This document shows positions 1 to 10,104 of a stretch of DNA of 39,383 bases, one piece after another (position 1 is the stretch's first letter; each line of letters starts with the position of its first letter). The notes below the pieces were generated by a model, which did no database searches, was not told the origin of the DNA, and worked only from the letters and a program-made list of their open reading frames with translations. The stretch is from Brucella pituitosa (GTDB lineage Bacteria; Pseudomonadota; Alphaproteobacteria; Rhizobiales; Rhizobiaceae), in contig NZ_PYSY02000004.1 in assembly GCF_003049685.1 (NCBI RefSeq), positions 1-39,383 on the forward strand, given 5' to 3'. The translations under genes were made by a program, and so were the position numbers.

Positions 1-186
1 CATCAAGAGCCTGGATCTGACCGCCTGCCGCATCCAGGCGATGTCGCGCAGCTTCGACCCGCGAAACCTCGCCTCCGCGATATGGCCAATCTCCGGCCCT
101 GGATCGAGAATCGTCACGCATGTCCATCGCCATCGCTTCGGGGCGGCCAGGCTTACGGCGAGGATCGCATCCTGGGCAACGCTCAT
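1..186 (-). pseudogene. TetR-family regulator, 5' part only (contig edge, noisy)
   Basis: This is the first third of the regulator that is complete at 26653-27321. The ATG is the CAT at 184-186. The contig begins inside the gene, so the rest is missing here, and the remaining part is heavily corrupted by indels. It is kept only as the edge copy of that gene. Confidence 0.6.
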
Positions 187-284
187 GAGCAAGCCCGCGC
201 ATGAATCTTAGTCCCGTTCTGGCAGCAGCCGAAGAGAGCCGCAAGACGCAAATATTATTAGAATGAGTATATTGGGCGGCAAGG

Positions 285-560
285 TGAGGTCGCATTCGGG
301 CGTCGTGGTTCGGGGGCATGAGTGCGTTGATCTCGCGTGGGCCAGCCGGTATGGCGATGCGCTCAGGCTTTGCCGTAAACCTGCGGGATCTCGTCGTGCT
401 TCGATCTTTCGCTGTCTGAAGGGCGTCGGCGATTGTAGCCCGACGGCTCCTGCCCTCGCCGTCGCATGCCGGCGATCATAAGGCATGTTCCTTCTCGTAA
501 TTCCGTCTGGGCCTGAGGGCGCGCTCGACAATCGTTCGCCTGGTTGGAAAGGCTCTGGCA
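285..560 (-). pseudogene. IS66-family transposase 3' remnant, noisy copy 1
   Basis: Counterpart of 27430-27690, where the reading is clearer. Fragments such as IVERALRP and YEKEHAL on the minus strand match the C-terminal part of an IS66 TnpC. The frame is broken many times in this low-quality stretch. No other gene is supportable between 187 and 626. Confidence 0.45.
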
Positions 561-626
561 ACATTGTGAAAGCGTGACGGCCCCTGGGTATCGCTCATAA
601 AATTCATGCTCTCTTCCGGTATCACA

Positions 627-1335
627 TCATTTTGATGCATGCATACGCTGCTGACACGTAGCGCCACAATCTCTTCTCATATCGAGATTGATGTTCTTTC
701 TTTGTTTTCTGAGGGATCGAACGTTCGTCCAGTCGATTATGTCGTCGGAGAAGGTGTAGAGATAGGAACCAATCATTAGTGACATTCTCATGTAGACACT
801 TTCTGCATCAAGATGAGGAAGGGCTGCAAGAAATGCTTCTGCGTATGCTCGGGTTGTCGTATCATACACTTGGCTACGCAATTCGAAAGCCAGTGCTTCC
901 GGCTCCATGTGAAGCCTAGAATGCATGTCTAAGGAACGCTCTACCCTGTGCGCTTTCCCGAAGCCTGATGCGAAGGCTCAAAGAAAGGGAACGTACAAGA
1001 TTCGCAACGCTCGGGACGTGATTGTCTGCTTTCAGCCGTTTCAAACCTTCCGCTCGTGCGGTCGCTATCTCCGTTCCTTTCCTTAGGAACACCTCACGGA
1101 AAAGATTCTCTTTGTTTTTGAAGTAGTATCCAATCAGAGCATTTGTAACCCCAATTTTGTCGGCGACCTTCCTAAGTGTAGTTCCTGAGAATCCAAGTTC
1201 GGAAAATACTATCTCTGCGGCGTCAAGTATATCTTCACGAGAAGTTGTGAATCCTTCTGGACGCCCAGGCCTTTTCCTACCTTTATTTGTTAGAGCAGGG
1301 CCTTCTTCGATCATTTTTGATCTGCTTTTTTTCAT
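627..1335 (-). pseudogene. TetR-family regulator of the peripheral operon (copy 1, frameshifted)
   Basis: Same gene as 27744-28442, where it is open throughout. Here the DNA-binding N-terminus is intact up to about residue 128, and the frame is then lost near 930-985 and 660-740 through extra or missing bases. The helix-turn-helix region (TLRKVADKIGVTNALIGYYF) and the basic N-terminal arm are the same as in copy 2. Breaks are attributed to sequencing error because copy 2 reads through them. Confidence 0.75.
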
Positions 1336-1427
1336 GGAAAATTCCTCAGCGCGGAAAGGTCGAAGATGATCTCCTTCTTGGAAAAATCATGCAGGGATGC
1401 TTCGATATGAAGACTCGCTCTTTGGTC

Positions 1428-1495
1428 GCAGGCAGTTGCGTTTATAACCATGTCTCCGCATTTATGAGAATACGGATCTCTTTGCAACTGCCTGC
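1428..1495. repeat. 12-bp perfect inverted repeat between the SDR and tetR genes (copy 1)
   Basis: GCAGGCAGTTGC at 1428-1439 is the exact reverse complement of GCAACTGCCTGC at 1484-1495, with 44 bases between. It lies in the gap between the SDR stop and the tetR start. It also occurs at 28535-28602. It could be an operator pair, an mRNA stem or a terminator without a clear T-run. Confidence 0.6.
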
Positions 1496-1507
1496 TATCC
1501 TCTCACG

Positions 1508-2282
1508 TCAGAGGTTGTGCTTGTGGGACAGGATATATGAATTCATCCCACCATCGGCCGGAATGTTCACACCTCTGATCCACCTCGAACCATCGCTAAG
1601 AAGGAACGCGACGACCGGTGCTATGTCTGACGGCCGGCCTGGCCGATCCATAACTCGCATGTCTTCTTCTACGCGTGCACCCAGTGTCTTCACAAAATCG
1701 GCAAGAATGGGTGTCTCAACCGGCCCTGGGCTCACTGCATTGATACGGATTCCGCGGTCGCGCCAGGTCCAGCGGTTCTGCAAGGTCCATACGATCACTG
1801 CTTCCTTTGAGAAGAAATAGCTGCGCTGTTCATCGATATCATGCTCGCGGCAGAAGTCGGGAATTTGGTCGAATTCGAGGCCCTCGGCTGCTCGAATCTG
1901 CGGAACCAGATCCGCCCAGCCAACGCCGGCAAGGGACGCAATACTGACGATCGCTCCATTTTCGCTCATCTTGGAAACGAGCTTTTCCGTCAGGTACTTG
2001 AGGCCGACCACATTCACAGCGACCACCACCTCGGGGGGGGCGGTCGGCGGAACGCCGGCAATATTGCGAGCCGTCGATTCCGTGCGGCAAACTGGCAACA
2101 AGTGCGTCGATTGAATCTCGGCTCGACAAGTCGGCTTGGAAGAAACTATCGACAGCTTCCCCCGCGGGATTTCGATCGACCCCGATGACCGTTCCCCCTT
2201 GCCTTTTTATGGTACGAGCCGTTTCGGCACCGATACCGGAAGACACGCCGGTCACTACAATCGTCTTTCCTGTAAGCATCAT
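1508..2282 (-). pseudogene. Short-chain dehydrogenase, CalA-like (copy 1, frameshifted)
   Basis: Copy of the intact gene at 28615-29391. Two bases are missing around 2065-2080 (within the segment for IDGLANIAG), which splits the frame; both halves are otherwise the same protein. The cofactor motif TGVSSGIG and the YFFSK active site are present, one in each half. I treat it as the same functional gene with sequence errors. Confidence 0.75.
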
Positions 2283-2429
2283 TCTTTCTCCATTGCATGG
2301 TTTACTGATACCTGCGCGCGACTAGAATGGTGGGCGCGACTTATCTGGTCGGAAGGTCTGCCCGGGACGGTGCAACGATACCCGATCGCAGAAACGCCTG
2401 TTTCCGAAAGAGACTTTCGGACCTTTTTC

Positions 2430-3890
2430 CTAGAACTTGTGGGGATGGGGGTGCTCTCGGATCGTGAGCCACTGCCACTCGCAATAGGCGTCGAGATTGA
2501 CGGGACCGCCGATCGTCTGCCCGTTACCTGATGCCTTCCGGCCACCAAAGGTGATGAATGGTTCATCGGCAACGGTCTGATCGTTGATATGCAGCATGCC
2601 GACTTCAAGCTCCTCGCCCAACCTCATGGCCCGACCGATGTCACGGCTGATGATGCCGGCCGAGAGCCCATACTCGGTGTCGCAGGCCAGCCGCAGTGCT
2701 TCCTCTTCGGTGGAGAAAGGAATTATCGAAGCCACGGGACCAAAGACTTCCTCTCTATATGCGGCCATGTCGGGGCGAACATTGGCGAGGACTGTAGGCT
2801 TATAAAAAAGCCCCTCAAATTCACCGCCCAACAAAAGCTCGGCTCCTTCCTGTACCGAGCGCTGCACGATCCATGCACGCGGTCGCGCTGGCTCGCGTCG
2901 ATCAGCGGACCGATCGCCACGCCCGAGTCGGTTGGATCCCCATTTTAAGGTCCCGGCTTTTTCGACAAATTTCTCGGTAAAGTGCTTCACTAGGGGCTGC
3001 TACAAGAATCTTGCCAGTCGCCATGCAGATTTGGCCTTGATGCAAGTAGCTTCCCCAGATCGCGCTTTCTACGGCAAGATCGAGATCCGCGTCCTCTAGG
3101 ATCATCAGAGGTTCTTCCCGCCAAGTTCCAACTGTGCTTTTTTGAGCATACGGCCACAGACCTCTCCCACCTTGCGACCAGCTGATGTAGAGCCAGTGAA
3201 AGAGATCATCGATATGCCCTCTGCCTCGCACATCGCCTGACCGACATCACCACCACCGGGCAGGATTTGTAAAAGCTTTTCTGGCAATCCAGCCATTTCG
3301 AGAATCCGGGCCAAAGTACGCCACCACTAAAGGGTGTCCGTGGATCAGGCTTAAGAAGCACTGCATTACCTACTGCGAGTGCCGGCGCCAGTGAGCGGAT
3401 CGACAGGATCAGGGGGAAGTTGAAGGGCGAGATGATACCGATTACGCCATGAGGTACCCGCCGGCCTATGCTGGTGCGGCCTGGTATCTGTGGAAACACG
3501 TATCCTTGAGGGTCAAGCACAGTCGAAGCCGCCTTCTGCAAGAAGGCAGCACCCGCAGCAAGCTCTATGCGTACTTTCGCCGAAGCGGAGCCGGATTCGC
3601 GCACGAGCCATTCAGCGTATTCGGCAGCGTTGGCTGACAGGATATCGGCGGCACGGCGCATGACTGCCGCTCGCTCTATGGCAGAGGTCCTGGCCCAAGT
3701 GCTTTGCACGGCAGCGGCAGCCTCGACGGCCCTAATCACGTCCGATGGTCCTGCCTGCGCGATCCGCGCGAGAACCTCCGGTTGCGGGTTCATGGACCTT
3801 GATGGGCGAACTGGAGCTTGGCAGTCCGTTGGTCCAAGTATCTGCCTCCCACAACTGCTCCGGCAGCAGGTTTCCGCGATTGATTTTCAT
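2430..3890 (-). pseudogene. Aldehyde dehydrogenase, benzaldehyde-dehydrogenase type (copy 1, frameshifted)
   Basis: Copy of the intact 489-residue gene at 29540-31009. At least six small deletions break it (near 2872, 2940, 2992, 3107, 3312 and 3777). Each is a one- to three-base loss relative to copy 2. Start is the ATG whose complement is at 3888-3890. The catalytic segment QGQICMATG is readable. Likely a functional gene obscured by errors. Confidence 0.75.
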
Positions 3891-3914
3891 AATTACCTCG
3901 TTTTCACGGTGGGA

Positions 3915-4624
3915 TCATGCGCCAAGATAAGCACGGCTGACATTCGGATCATTGCGCAGTTCCTCTGCAGTTCCCGCGCCAACGACCCGTCCAGTTTCGA
4001 GTAGAAAACCTCGATCGCTGATTTCTAGACTGCGCAAGGCATTCTGTTCTACAAGAAGAATGCCGGTCCCGGTCTCTCTAACCTGAACAAGAGCGCGAAA
4101 AAGTTCCTTCGTCATGAGCGGAGAAAGTCCCAGAGATGGCTCGTCCAGCAGAAGAATGTCAGGCGCCGACATCAGCACTCGGCCAATGGCGACCATCTGC
4201 TGTTCACCACCACTCATGGTGCGCACCTGTTGCGAAAGCCGTTCCTCTATGCGTGGAAACAACGATAGCACCAGATCGAGCATCTCCTTTTCGCGCGCGC
4301 GACCACGCTTGGGATACGCGCCCAGCAGGAGATTTTCGCGAACTGTTAATTCGGCGAAGTTGCCTCGTCCTTCCGGCACGAGCCCGATCCCCGGTATCCA
4401 CCAGAAGGTGCGGGGCGAGTTTTGAAATATTTTGGCCGTTCATACGGCGCACGGCCGCCATAGGCCACGGTACAAGGCCGCCAACAGCTTTAAGAAGCGA
4501 GCTTTTTTCCCGCTCCATTCGCCCCGAGAATGACGACGCATTCTCCTTTCGCGACGGTGAGCGAAACACTATCAAGCGCCAGATGCTTACCGTAGTTCAG
4601 CGAAAGATTTGTGATCTCAAGCAT
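3915..4624 (-). pseudogene. livF: ABC transporter ATPase LivF (copy 1, frameshifted at the N-terminal third)
   Basis: This is the second, shorter ATPase of a branched-chain-type importer. This copy reads correctly from the middle to the stop: signature MSGGEQQ, Walker B ILLLDEPSLGLSP, switch histidine replaced by the usual LivF-type VEQN, C-terminal SRAYLGA. The N-terminal part is broken near 4395 and 4500-4525. Copy 2 (31034-31738) has the complementary defect, so a consensus of both gives a full LivF of about 235 residues. The start overlaps the end of livG by 8 bases. Confidence 0.8.
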
Positions 4625-5357
4625 CGATGGCCTCATCTTCGGTTTCGCCGAGATAGGCGCGTTTCACATCTGCATTGGCGAGCACCTGTTCGGTGGGGCC
4701 GTCCGCGATGAGCTTTCCAGTGGCTAGGACTATGGAACGATTACACAGGGCCCGGATGGCTACCATCACATGTTCTACCATCAGAATGGCGATGCCGACT
4801 CCCGCAATGTTTGGATCAAGGATATCCCTTCTTGAAGCTCAGTGGGGTTCAGGCCGGCGAGCCATTCATCCAGCAGCAGCACTTTCGGTTCCAAGGCTAG
4901 TGCGCGAGCAAGCTCCAAACGCTTTTGGTCGATATACGTCATGTCGCCGGCACGTAGCCCTGAGCAGTTTGAAAGACCGATCCGTTCCAAAATTGCTATT
5001 GCTTTGCTGCGCGCCGGCTCTCCCGTCAGACGTGCGCCGGTGAATGCCATCGCGGAGGTCAGATTATCAAGGGCGCTCATACCGTGCGCCACCCTTACGA
5101 GCTGAAATGTACGGGTCACTCCGAGTGCGGCGATGCGATGGGGCTGAAAGCCAGTAATTTCTCGCCCGTCGAGCCAAACAGATCCGCCATTGGCTTTCAG
5201 ACTACCCGAAATCACGTTGATGACGGTGGTCTTCCCTGATCCGTTTGGTCCCAAAGCCCAACGATCTCTCCTGGCGTCAGGAAAATGAAATCCCGTTAAC
5301 CGCTACATTCCCGCCAAAAGCTTTTCGAAGATTGGTTACTTCGAGTACAGGGTTCAT
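4617..5357 (-). pseudogene. livG: ABC transporter ATPase LivG (copy 1, frameshifted)
   Basis: Copy of the intact gene at 31731-32474. The frame is lost near 4800 (a C missing) and near 5255 (an A missing from a run). Walker A GPNGSGKTT and Walker B LLLDEWLAGLNP are readable. Its ATG overlaps the stop of livM (ATGA), as in copy 2. Confidence 0.8.
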
Positions 5358-6320
5358 GGCTGAGCCTCCAGTTTTGCGCTCACATCGGTATGTGTATTGC
5401 TTGCCGATGTCCGCTGGCGCCCATGTGAAAGCAGTCCAACAATCCCATCAGGGATGAAATAAACGACGATCATGAAGATCGCGCCGACTAAAATTGAGAA
5501 GTGGTTCGGGAAGTTTGCTGACAGATACTCGATGACTAAAACCAGCGGCACTACACCGAGAATCGGTCCGAATAGGGAGCTGACGCCGCCGAGGAGCGCC
5601 ATGATAAGCACCTGGAACGAAATGTTGGCGTTGAACGCGATACCGGGGTCAGATAGGTCCAGCGCGGGGCGATGATCGCACCGGTCAACGTAATGAAAGA
5701 GGAGCTGATGGCAAAGAGCATTACCTTAACCCGCGTCGTGTTTATGCCAATATGCTTTGCTACGATTTCATCTTCGCCGATCATGCGAAGCGCCGTACCA
5801 ACCGACTGTGCTTGATCCAAATTCCGACCAAAAAGAGAATGGCCAGAAGCGCTGCCAGCTGCCAATAAATCTGGGCTGAGGTGATATCGAGAAAGATGTA
5901 CCGCGCGCTGGTGCGCGTGACGTTCACCTCGTACCAACTTACCAACTGACGGATCAGTTCGGACAAGCCGAACGAGAAAATCACGAAGTAGACGCCAGAT
6001 AGGCGTAGTGTCGAAAGCCCTACGAGCGCGGCGCAGACGAGGCCGATTACGAGGGCGACTACAAGGATCGCGGGCCATGGCAGGTAATCAGCGAGGACTG
6101 CAGTCGTGTATGCGCCGATGCCGAAGAAGCTCCCGGTTGCGAGCGATATATATCGCGTTGGGCCTGAAAACATCGCCCAAGCCGTTGCCATAATTGCGAA
6201 TTGGAGAAGAGTGATGCCAATTGAAAGATGGTAGTCGGATGTAAGAACCAGCGGCATGGTCATAAGAACGATCAATGCCGCCAGGCCGATGAATGCTTTG
6301 ACTATGGTCGACATGCTCAT
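5354..6320 (-). pseudogene. livM: ABC transporter permease LivM (copy 1, frameshifted)
   Basis: Second membrane subunit of the Liv-type importer. This copy is correct at the N-terminus, through YHLSIGITLLQFAIM where copy 2 is broken. It is broken near 5650 and 5800, where copy 2 is correct. Merging the two gives about 322 residues with eight or more hydrophobic segments. Start ATG at 6318-6320; four-base overlap with livH upstream and with livG downstream. Confidence 0.8.
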
Positions 6321-7189
6321 TGGGAAGCTCTCCCATAAAGCCCCTTGGGCAGGAAGATTAAGACAAGGAGAAACAGCGCGTAGTTCGAGACGATCGTCAG
6401 TCCCGGATCAACTAGACGAGCAACGATGGCTTCAACGAAACCCAGAAGCATGCCAGCGACGAGGCAGCCTTTCATATTTCCGACGCCTCCCATGATCACC
6501 ACGACCAAAGCCTTCATGGTGAAAAGCACGCCCATCGTCGCCGAGAAGGGCAGGAACATGCTGATCAACACACCTGAGGCTGACACCAGCGCTCCTCCTG
6601 TCGAGAAGGCGAGCGCAGAGACTAGGGCGACGTTTATTCCGACAAGCACAGCAGAAGCGGGCTCGGATGCTATTGCCTGCACCGCCACGCCAAAGCGTGT
6701 TTTCTTCATGAGGAGGTAGGCGCTGCCGACAATCAGTAAGGCAGAAATGAAGACCAGCAGCCGATTCGCTGCCACATGTGTGCCTAGGATCTGCACTGGC
6801 ACAGATAAGAATGAGTAGCTTGTGTAGTTACCACCGAATGTCACGAGCAGGATACCCTGCAAGATGAACATAAGGCCGAAAGTTGCAAGAATACTGTCCT
6901 TCTCGAGTGCGGCGCCAGCTTTGCTGCGCCGAACCAAGGGAACCATCAGAACGCGATATACAAGCCAGCTGAACGTGAAGCTCAAAGGAATGATCACAAT
7001 GAGGCTGGTGATCGGGTTGATGCCAAATTTCGCCGTAAACAGCCATGCGAGGAAGGAGGCTGCTATCAAAAACTCGCCATAGGCGAGATTCATTATGCGT
7101 GCCACCCCGTACTGCAGGGTCAATCCCATGGCTACAAGGGCATAGAGCCCCCCGAGGGTGAGCCCGCTTATAAGAAGATCTAGGAACAT
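6317..7189 (-). CDS. livH: Branched-chain-type ABC transporter permease LivH (intact copy)
   Basis: The 290-residue hydrophobic protein is the first membrane subunit of a LivHMGF-type importer, which forms the channel in the inner membrane with LivM. It starts MFLDLLISGLTLGGLYALVA and shows the family's GVARIMNLAYGEF segment near residue 30 and several strongly hydrophobic helices to the C-terminus. The family takes amino acids, ureas, amides or aromatic acids, so substrate cannot be read from the sequence. It sits between livK (upstream) and livM, with a four-base overlap (ATGA) to livM that suggests translational coupling. This copy is intact; the copy at 33435-34306 lacks one C near 34225. 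Confidence 0.9.
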   Translation of the reverse strand: MFLDLLISGLTLGGLYALVAMGLTLQYGVARIMNLAYGEFLIAASFLAWLFTAKFGINPITSLIVIIPLSFTFSWLVYRVLMVPLVRRSKAGAALEKDSILATFGLMFILQGILLVTFGGNYTSYSFLSVPVQILGTHVAANRLLVFISALLIVGSAYLLMKKTRFGVAVQAIASEPASAVLVGINVALVSALAFSTGGALVSASGVLISMFLPFSATMGVLFTMKALVVVIMGGVGNMKGCLVAGMLLGFVEAIVARLVDPGLTIVSNYALFLLVLIFLPKGLYGRASQ

Positions 7190-7213
7190 CTACATTTGCC
7201 AATTCATTGGAAG

Positions 7214-7236
7214 GGTGATGGGTTGAGCCCATCACC
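7214..7236 (-). promoter_or_regulatory. livK-livH intercistronic hairpin (copy 1)
   Basis: GGTGATGGG at 7214-7222 pairs perfectly with CCCATCACC at 7228-7236 across a five-base loop. It lies between the livK stop and the livH start, without a T-run on the transcribed strand. Such hairpins behind binding-protein genes commonly protect the upstream mRNA or partly stop transcription, which gives more binding protein than permease. That role is inferred. Same hairpin at 34331-34353. Confidence 0.55.
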
Positions 7237-7246
7237 TTGTGGTTCA

Positions 7247-8450
7247 CTATTTCCAAGCTGGCTTAGGCACGATTGCCGTGCGGGCACCCTCGAGTGTGGA
7301 TGGATAAAGGCCGTAGAAATCTCCGTTTTGCCACTGCCCGATGTGGAAAAATCTTTCGAGTTCTTGGGACTTTAGGCTGATCTCGCCGAGAACTGTCTTG
7401 AAGTTGCCCGACTTGAGTTCAGCAATGATGGTCTCGTGATCCAATGTAGCCCTCGTTTCGATCGCCTGTTGTAGTGCCTGAAGGCCGGCGTAGACCAGCT
7501 GGCTAGCGAAGCGGTCGGCCGGATAGCCCGCGGACTCCATGTGACGCTTAAAGAAATCCTGAATCTCCGGATTGTCGATATTGGCACCACCAGTGCCATG
7601 ACCCCTCGGTATTCTTTGCGAATTTCTCGCCGAAGACTGGCAACGCGGGGCCGACACCTAAAAGGTATACAGCCGGGTTGAAGCCGATAATGCGCGCCTG
7701 ATCGGTCATCGTTATTGAATCTTCTGGATAGGTATTCCCAATGAAAACATCGGGCGTTTTCGAAGCGATCTCACTCAGCATCGGGGTGAAGTCTTGAGTC
7801 GCAAGTGGATAAGACGCATCGTAAACAATCTCGAAGCCATGCTCCGTCAGCGCTTCGCGATAATTTGACGAGAGTTCGACGCCCAGAGCGTCGGCAATTC
7901 CGGTGAGCGCAACCTTGTTGCCAATCTTGCCCTCATCTCGCAGGCTAGCCAGCATGTCAGAGCCACTTTTGGCAATGATCGCGCTCGTGCCCTCGAAGAA
8001 GAAAATGCCGGGCCACCGCGCTATGAGATTGTCTGCCCGCTCAGTTAACGTATTAAACGCCAGATGCGGATATCCGGCCTTCGAAAGGATAGGAGCGACG
8101 GCTGGATTCAACCGGTTCCCCACGGGGCCAGAATTAGATCGACCTTGTCCTGGGAGATCAAGCGTTCGACAGCGCGTACGGCCTCTTCGGGACTCGAGCG
8201 GTCGTCATACTCCACGACTTCGATTGGTAACCGTTTCTCACCGATCTTGAGGCCGCCGGACTTATTGATCTCTTCCACCCACATTTCGTAGACAGGGTGG
8301 CGCTTGCGGCCGCCCGCCAGCGAATACGCCCGTCTTTGATATAGCATAGCCGATGCGGACCTTGTCTTTCATTTCCTGCGCCAAGGCGGGCAGGCCGAGG
8401 CAGGTGAGCATGGCGGCAAGGGTAAGCCGTCTAGTGAGCATGAATGACAT
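7247..8450 (-). pseudogene. livK: Periplasmic binding protein LivK (copy 1, frameshifted)
   Basis: Copy of the intact gene at 34364-35572. The frame is broken near 7590-7610, 8110-8120 and 8295-8330. The start at 8448-8450 encodes MSFMLTRRLTLAAMLTCLG, a signal peptide. Between the breaks the residues match copy 2. Treated as the same functional gene with errors. Confidence 0.8.
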
Positions 8451-8515
8451 GGAACCTCTCTGGAGTTTGTTTGTCTTTATTATTGATTGCTGTGGGAACC
8501 CAGCCGCAGGCGCCT

Positions 8516-9712
8516 TCACAGGCTTGAAGCCATGCGCTCTGAAAACTTTCTGGGATCGTAGTCATAGACCCAATCAGTATTGATACCCGTTGTGCGTGGG
8601 TCTTCCTTCGCCCGACGAGCATATTCCGCGTCACGTGCGGCCATTTCCTCCTCGGATGGCAGGTGGTAAGTTCGACCACGTTCGCGCGCTTCGAGCTGCA
8701 CCCGTGAGGTTCGAGGAAGGCGCTCGGCCTCATAGGCGGCGAGCGCGGCGGTCGGATCGTTGCGCCGCAGGTCGAGTGCCTCAGCTAGAACATAGGCATC
8801 TTCGATGGCCATGGCCGCGCCCTGGGACAGGAAGGGCAGCATCGGGTGACACGCATCACCAAGCAGGGTTACGTTGCCTTTGATCCACGTCTTCATCGGA
8901 TCGCGGTCAAACAGACCCCAGTTGAAGACTTCGTGCACATTAGAAAATAGAGTCTGTAAGCTCTCGTGCCAGCCGAAATCCTTTAGCATTTCGTCACGTG
9001 ATGCGCGGGTGCTCCAGCTCTCGGCTACCCATTCACTGGCTTCCGTCACCGCAACGATATTCACCGCTGCACCACCTTTGACATAGTAGGTCACGACATG
9101 GGCATTCGGACCCATCCAGAAGGTACTGTCTGGGTTGACGTAATCGACCACACCACCGGTTGGCACTAGTGCGCGATAGCATTGGTGACCGGTCCAGCGA
9201 AGGTCCACCTCGCCGAATACCGAGCCGCGAACCGCTGACCGCACGCCATCCGCCCCGATGATAATATCTGCCGAAAAATTGGTGCCATCATCGAAATCCG
9301 CGCGTGCACCGTTAGCAGTCATTTTTACGCCGGTACATCTCTTGCCAAAGTGGCAGATCCCGGTCGGCAAGCCGACGACAAAAAGATCGAGCAAATCAGC
9401 ACGATGGACATGGATGAATGGCGCATCGTAATGTGCACGGAACTCCTCACCCAAATCGATGCGGAAATTCTCACGTGCCGTTTGCCAGTTGCGGCCGACC
9501 ACGGCCTTGGGGAAAAAAGCAGAGCGCAGAAAGGTATCGAAAAGACCAAGCCCCGTGATCGCCTTCACCGCGTTCGGCGTCATCTGTACGCCGGCACCCA
9601 CCTCTCCGAATGCAAGAGCCTGCTCAAAGATCTCGACATCGAAACCCTTTCGCAAAAGAGCGTAGGCTGCAGCGGTGCCGCCAATGCCTCCACCTATGAT
9701 GCCAATTTTCAT
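8516..9712 (-). CDS. FAD-dependent aromatic hydroxylase related to 6-hydroxynicotinate 3-monooxygenase (intact copy)
   Basis: The 398-residue group A flavoprotein monooxygenase is predicted to hydroxylate an aromatic or pyridine acid with NAD(P)H and O2. Residues 5-12 hold the Rossmann motif (IIGGGIGG), IIGADGVRS lies in the middle, and GDACHPMLP near residue 290 is the second FAD motif. The C-terminus (WVYDYD) resembles NicC (WVYGYD). The NAHVVTYY segment keeps a His and Tyr that align with NicC His211 and Tyr215. The segment aligning with NicC His47 (SAFFP) has no His. It is first in an operon with livKHMGF, ALDH and SDR on a plasmid carrying nicXDFE, so 2,5-dihydroxypyridine is the likely product. 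Salicylate-hydroxylase-like or 5-hydroxypicolinate-type activity is possible. Relative to copy 2 this copy lacks three bases (one codon) near 8973. Confidence 0.8.
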   Translation of the reverse strand: MKIGIIGGGIGGTAAAYALLRKGFDVEIFEQALAFGEVGAGVQMTPNAVKAITGLGLFDTFLRSAFFPKAVVGRNWQTARENFRIDLGEEFRAHYDAPFIHVHRADLLDLFVVGLPTGICHFGKRCTGVKMTANGARADFDDGTNFSADIIIGADGVRSAVRGSVFGEVDLRWTGHQCYRALVPTGGVVDYVNPDSTFWMGPNAHVVTYYVKGGAAVNIVAVTEASEWVAESWSTRASRDEMLKDFGWHESLQTLFSNVHEVFNWGLFDRDPMKTWIKGNVTLLGDACHPMLPFLSQGAAMAIEDAYVLAEALDLRRNDPTAALAAYEAERLPRTSRVQLEARERGRTYHLPSEEEMAARDAEYARRAKEDPRTTGINTDWVYDYDPRKFSERMASSL

Positions 9713-10042
9713 GGTATTCCTCGATTGTATTTATGCACAAATATGCAATATCATCATAGGTACATTTCACTATGACGAACTAGGGATTGTATTTTTACTT
9801 TACAGGCCAGAATTATTCTTTAGCCGCATAGAGATGTGCAGAGCTTCATCATAATTTCCGTTCCCACATGAATTTGTTTTATGGCAAATTATCGGATGAA
9901 AATAATTATGCAAGCAATTAATTAATTCCGATGTCGGTCTTTTTGATGCCTTGTGCGAAACGGGTGCGAGATGCCAGATTAGTCGCAAAACTCCTAATCC
10001 GTGCAGCACATCGGCCCGCCTTTGAATTTGCAGGGGAATTTC
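9713..10042. promoter_or_regulatory. AT-rich intergenic control region of the peripheral operon (copy 1)
   Basis: About 390 bases separate the divergent monooxygenase (minus) and resolvase (plus) genes; I see no gene. The first 190 bases are AT-rich. The decamer GATTGTATTT occurs twice as a direct repeat (9723-9732 and 9785-9794). Read on the minus strand it contains TACAAT, a possible -10. An operator for one of the TetR proteins is expected here. The right end (10043-10095) is the res-like site listed separately. Confidence 0.45.
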
Positions 10043-10095
10043 TGTCGCAAGTTTTGGTCGCAAGTGGTAAAACACCTGCGACATGATTTGCGACA
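10043..10095. promoter_or_regulatory. Resolvase res-like site, nested inverted repeats (copy 1)
   Basis: TGTCGCAA at 10043-10050 is the exact reverse complement of TTGCGACA at 10088-10095. An inner pair GTCGCA / TGCGAC sits between them. The block ends nine bases before the resolvase GTG, the usual place for a res site that doubles as the resolvase operator. Same block at 37167-37219. Confidence 0.6.
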
Positions 10096-10104
10096 GGAGA
10101 AGCC

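Noticed and set aside
1287..1820. A 177-codon plus-strand frame, also seen at 28394-28927
   Set aside because: It runs opposite to tetR and the SDR, spans their intergenic gap and has no domain or start signal. Its presence in both copies only reflects the contig redundancy.
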